From NCBI GenBank assembly GCA_910587515.1, contig CAJULW010000022.1, positions 1 to 26,873 on the forward strand: a DNA stretch of 26,873 nucleotides, in the 5' to 3' direction. The stretch is from an uncultured Duncaniella sp. (lineage in GTDB: Bacteria; Bacteroidota; Bacteroidia; Bacteroidales; Muribaculaceae). The notes under the pieces are model-generated. The model did not search any database. It had not been told where the DNA came from and worked only from the letters and a program-made list of their open reading frames with translations. Position 1 is the first letter of the stretch. Every line of letters starts with the position of its first letter. The position numbers were made by a program, and so were the translations under genes. This document shows, one piece after another, positions 24,436-26,873 of the stretch.

Positions 24436-24497
24436 GCTTGTATAGGAGATTATTAGTAAAAAAGTTTCTAAATTTATTTTATTTTTACATTCTAATG

Positions 24498-24527
24498 TTG
24501 GCTCGAATGAAAAAATGACTAAATTTG
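24498..24527 (+). promoter_or_regulatory. Promoter of serC-serA
   Basis: TTG (24498-24500), a 19-base spacer and TAAATTTG (24520-24527) fit the Bacteroidota consensus. Initiation near 24533 would give a leader of about 85 bases ahead of serC. Confidence 0.55.
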
Positions 24528-24617
24528 CGGGTGACAAAGTTCGGATTGTATTTCGGACACTATTGTTGAGACACCTTAATTATATACCATATTATTTATA
24601 ACACTTATTTCTCACTC

Positions 24618-25688
24618 ATGAAGAAGCATAATTTCTATGCCGGCCCTTCGATTCTTAGTGAATATACCATTAAGAATACTGCCGATGCGATTCTCAATTT
24701 TGCCAACACCGGTCTTTCGATACTTGAAGTGTCACACCGAGGCAAGGAGTTTGTAGCCGTAATGGACGAAGCCCAGCAATTGGTAAAGGAACTGCTTGAT
24801 GTTCCCGAAGGCTATCAGGTGCTTTATCTTGGCGGAGGTGCAAGCCTTCAGTTCTGTATGGCTCCGTTCAACCTTCTTCGTACGAAAGCCGGTTATCTCG
24901 ACACAGGCACATGGGCGGCTAACGCCATAAAAGAAGCCCGTCTTTTCGGAGAAGTCGAAGTCCTCGCTTCTTCAAAGGAGGCAAATTATACATTCTACCC
25001 GAAAGGCTATGATGTGCCTTCTGATCTGGACTATTTCCACATAACTACCAACAATACGATCTATGGCACAGAGCTTCGTGAGGATCCAGATGTGAAAGTG
25101 CCTTTGGTGGCAGACATGTCTTCCGACATATTCTCGCGTCCCGTGGACGTTTCGAAATATGACCTTATATATGCGGGCGCTCAAAAGAACCTCGGCCCGG
25201 CGGGTGCTACTTTGGTTATCGTGAAGGAAAGTGCGCTTGGAAATGTGGATCGTCAGATTCCGACTATGCTTGACTATCGTACACATATCAAGAAGGAGTC
25301 GATGTTCAATACTCCTCCTGTGCTTCCGATTTTTTCAGCGCTTCAGACCCTTCGTTATTATAAGGAAATGGGCGGTGTGAAAGAAATGGAAAAGATAGAC
25401 CTTGCTAAGGCCGGTTTGCTTTATGACGCTATTGATTCAAGCAAAATGTTCGTGGGTACTGTGACTGATCCGGGCTCTCGCTCTATAATGAATGTGACTT
25501 TCGTGATGACTCCTGAATATAAGGAACTCGAAAAAGATTTTGTGGATTTCTGCAGCGCCAGAGGTATAGTAGGTATCAAGGGCCATCGATCTGTGGGTGG
25601 ATTCCGTGCATCGCTCTATAATGCGCTTCCGATTGAAAGTGTCCAGGCTCTGGTTGATGCTATGCATGAATTTGAAAAGGCTCACTGA
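24618..25688 (+). CDS. serC: Phosphoserine aminotransferase
   Basis: This 356-residue PLP enzyme converts 3-phosphohydroxypyruvate and glutamate to phosphoserine and 2-oxoglutarate. The PLP-binding lysine is Lys190 in YAGAQKNLGPAG. NFYAGPSIL at the N-terminus and LYLGGGASLQF (the phosphate-cup loop) are typical, as are VADMSSDI with the PLP-contacting aspartate and GHRSVGGFRASLYNA near the C-terminus. Length is standard (E. coli 362). It precedes serA by 15 bases, so enzymes for consecutive steps are made together. SerC proteins can also serve the PdxB-PdxA pyridoxine route, but the adjacent dehydrogenase points to serine synthesis. Confidence 0.97.
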   Translation: MKKHNFYAGPSILSEYTIKNTADAILNFANTGLSILEVSHRGKEFVAVMDEAQQLVKELLDVPEGYQVLYLGGGASLQFCMAPFNLLRTKAGYLDTGTWAANAIKEARLFGEVEVLASSKEANYTFYPKGYDVPSDLDYFHITTNNTIYGTELREDPDVKVPLVADMSSDIFSRPVDVSKYDLIYAGAQKNLGPAGATLVIVKESALGNVDRQIPTMLDYRTHIKKESMFNTPPVLPIFSALQTLRYYKEMGGVKEMEKIDLAKAGLLYDAIDSSKMFVGTVTDPGSRSIMNVTFVMTPEYKELEKDFVDFCSARGIVGIKGHRSVGGFRASLYNALPIESVQALVDAMHEFEKAH

Positions 25689-25703
25689 TATTTATTGTAG
25701 ATC

Positions 25704-26624
25704 ATGAAAATTCTGATTGCTACCGAAAAACCTTTTGCAGCTGTTGCTGTAGATGGTATGCGTAAAGTTATAGAGGAAGCTGGAGCAGAACTCGTGTTGC
25801 TTGAAAAATATGGTTCTCGCAAAGAGCTTCTTGATGCGGTCGCCTCTGTCGATGCTCTTATCATACGTAGCGACAAAGTCGATGCTGAGGTTTTCGAGGC
25901 TGCTCCGTCGTTGAAGGTTGTTGTCCGTGCCGGAGCGGGATATGATAACGTGGATCTTGGTGCGGCTACCGCTCATGATGTTTGCGTGCAGAACACCCCG
26001 GGACAGAATTCAAATGCCGTTGCCGAACTTGTTTTCGGTTTGGCTGTGATGATGTGTCGTAATATGTATAACGGCACTTCAGGATCCGAATTGAAAGATA
26101 AGACCCTCGGTATTCAGGCTTTTGGTCAAGTCGGACGCAATGTGGCGCGTATAGGTCGGGGTTTTGGAATGGAGATTTCTGCGCTTGACCCTTATTGCCC
26201 TGACAATGTTATGGAAGAAGCGGGAGTGTCACCGGTGCATTCCGTGGAAGATCTGTACCGTAATAATAAAGTCGTTTCCATTCACATTCCTGCAACTCCT
26301 GAAACCCGAGGTTCTATTGGCTATGACTTGATTGCGTCGATGCCCAAGGGCGGGCTCTTGGTCAATACGGCTCGTAAAGAAGTGATAGACGAAGATGGTC
26401 TCATTCGTGCCCTTGAAGAACGTCCTGATTTGAAATACGCTGCTGACGTAGCTCCGGAACGCGCTGCTGAAATTAAAGAGAGATTTGGCGACAGAGTGTT
26501 CTTTACACCGAAAAAAATGGGAGCGCAAACCTCGGAAGCGAATATTAATGCAGGAATTGCTGCTGCTCGACAGGTGATGGCCTTCCTTTTGAATGGAGAA
26601 CAGAAGTATCGTGTAAATAAATAA
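25704..26624 (+). CDS. serA: D-3-phosphoglycerate dehydrogenase, short form without ACT domain
   Basis: This 306-residue D-2-hydroxyacid dehydrogenase is predicted to oxidise 3-phosphoglycerate with NAD, the first step of serine synthesis. The substrate domain begins MKILIATEKPFA and has VRAGAGYDNVD. The nucleotide loop is AFGQVG (139-144), where the first glycine of GxGxxG is alanine. Arg224 in VNTARKEVIDE and Glu252 fit the catalytic Arg and Glu. The position of the catalytic histidine is Lys270 (FFTPKKMGAQT). There is no C-terminal ACT or ASB domain, so serine feedback inhibition of the E. coli type (410 residues) is not expected. Position directly after serC makes the assignment secure at pathway level. 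The lysine variant is known to me from Bacteroidales and Entamoeba enzymes (from memory). Confidence 0.92.
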   Translation: MKILIATEKPFAAVAVDGMRKVIEEAGAELVLLEKYGSRKELLDAVASVDALIIRSDKVDAEVFEAAPSLKVVVRAGAGYDNVDLGAATAHDVCVQNTPGQNSNAVAELVFGLAVMMCRNMYNGTSGSELKDKTLGIQAFGQVGRNVARIGRGFGMEISALDPYCPDNVMEEAGVSPVHSVEDLYRNNKVVSIHIPATPETRGSIGYDLIASMPKGGLLVNTARKEVIDEDGLIRALEERPDLKYAADVAPERAAEIKERFGDRVFFTPKKMGAQTSEANINAGIAAARQVMAFLLNGEQKYRVNK

Positions 26625-26665
26625 TGGCGATATAAGCAGGGCTAAAATTTGCTCTGATAAATATT

Positions 26666-26710
26666 ATTATAGGGTTTATGGGAAATTTCTCGTGAACCCT
26701 ATAATTATTT
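26666..26710 (+). terminator. Rho-independent terminator of serC-serA
   Basis: An 18-bp stem (26666-26683 with 26688-26705) closes on a 4-base loop AATT. Its outer 11 bp are perfect (ATTATAGGGTT/AACCCTATAAT), and the inner pairs include G-U pairs that work only in the plus-strand RNA. A T-rich tail TATTT follows. It begins about 41 bases after the serA stop. Confidence 0.85.
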
Positions 26711-26790
26711 ATTATATATGAGTTTAGGCTTGATGTTAAATAAGTTGGCGGGCCTGCGTATGTTAAATTCAGTTAAAAAGGCATTAAAAA

Positions 26791-26822
26791 TTTGGAGGGG
26801 ATGTTAGAGTTTTATACCTTTG
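26791..26822 (+). promoter_or_regulatory. Strong Bacteroidota promoter at the right edge
   Basis: TTTG (26791-26794), a 20-base spacer and TACCTTTG (26815-26822) match both elements of the consensus exactly. It drives a rightward transcript that leaves the window. Confidence 0.7.
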
Positions 26823-26828
26823 CACTCG

Positions 26829-26873
26829 CTTTCAAGGAAGGGCCGTTCCGGAGGGAAGGTCCGAAAGGGATAA
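26829..26873 (+). ncRNA. 5' end of a structured transcript or leader, cut by window end
   Basis: Right at the expected start site a compound hairpin can be drawn: CTTTC (26829-26833) with GAAAG (26863-26867), GGGCC (26840-26844) with GGTCC (26858-26862, one G-U), and TTCC (26846-26849) with GGAA (26854-26857) around loop GGAG. Only 45 bases are visible. It may be a structured 5' leader of a protein gene or the beginning of a stable RNA. I do not recognise the family. Confidence 0.35.

Larger units (their letters stand above)
24260..24617. other. Divergent intergenic region between efflux operon and serC
   Basis: This 358-base AT-rich region contains two 13-bp palindromes (24318-24330, 24414-24426), a half-site AAAGCC (24374-24379) and the serC promoter (24498-24527). 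No regulator gene and no credible ORF is present. I did not find a convincing TAnnTTTG box for the efflux operon; a one-mismatch form TATTCTTG lies near 24334-24341 on the minus strand but lacks a matching -33. Confidence 0.6.

Noticed and set aside
26718..26807. 29-codon plus-strand ORF after the serA terminator
   Set aside because: It has no ribosome-binding site, overlaps the promoter of the next unit and has no recognisable content.
26829..26873. RNase P RNA because of the GAGGGAAGGTCC string
   Set aside because: It resembles the conserved GAGGAAAGTCC element only loosely, and the expected flanking helices are not visible in 45 bases.

Overview
The window is a stretch of ordinary chromosome from a Bacteroidota bacterium, most likely order Bacteroidales (a Muribaculaceae- or Bacteroidaceae-like gut commensal). 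Three things point there. The promoters carry the Bacteroidota -33 TTTG / -7 TAnnTTTG signature instead of TATAAT boxes. Genes rarely show a strong Shine-Dalgarno site. The gene families are typical of the group: OprO/P-type porin, DUF4369/TlpA thioredoxin, paired rhomboids next to an endonuclease/exonuclease/phosphatase protein, and a short SerA without an ACT domain. The genus call is inference. There are no insertion sequences, prophage genes, CRISPR arrays or compositional islands.

Layout. 1-95 (+) is the 3' part of the signal recognition particle RNA, cut by the window edge. 142-1830 (-) holds an ECF sigma factor followed by an outer-membrane porin. 2300-7380 (-) is a probable operon: rhomboid, rhomboid, membrane-anchored endonuclease/exonuclease/phosphatase protein, and an M3 peptidyl-dipeptidase (dcp). 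7579-7650 (+) is the initiator tRNA-fMet with its own promoter and terminator. 7848-9044 (-) is a TlpA-like thioredoxin. 9271-13507 (-) is an acyl-CoA synthetase, thioesterase, dprA and uridine phosphorylase run. 13799-16851 (-) encodes a small membrane protein, a PstS-like lipoprotein and a large TPR protein. 17181-18464 (+) is rarA. 18475-24259 (-) is a complete tripartite RND efflux operon (adaptor, pump, outer-membrane channel). 24618-26624 (+) is serC-serA, two of the three steps from 3-phosphoglycerate to serine, closed by a strong terminator. The last 60 bases contain a near-perfect promoter running into a structured RNA that the window cuts off.

Functionally the genes cover protein targeting and turnover in the envelope (SRP RNA, rhomboids, Dcp, TlpA), lipid activation, nucleoside salvage, DNA uptake/repair (DprA, RarA), drug or bile efflux, and serine synthesis. 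I did not find a convincing new multi-gene system. The points most worth a second look are small: a non-GGAA apical loop in the SRP RNA, two 13-bp palindromes with matching 6-1-6 architecture between the efflux operon and serC, a lysine in place of the catalytic histidine in SerA, probable leaderless starts at two genes, a hairpin plus a 33-codon ORF ahead of rarA, and the truncated structured transcript at the right edge.
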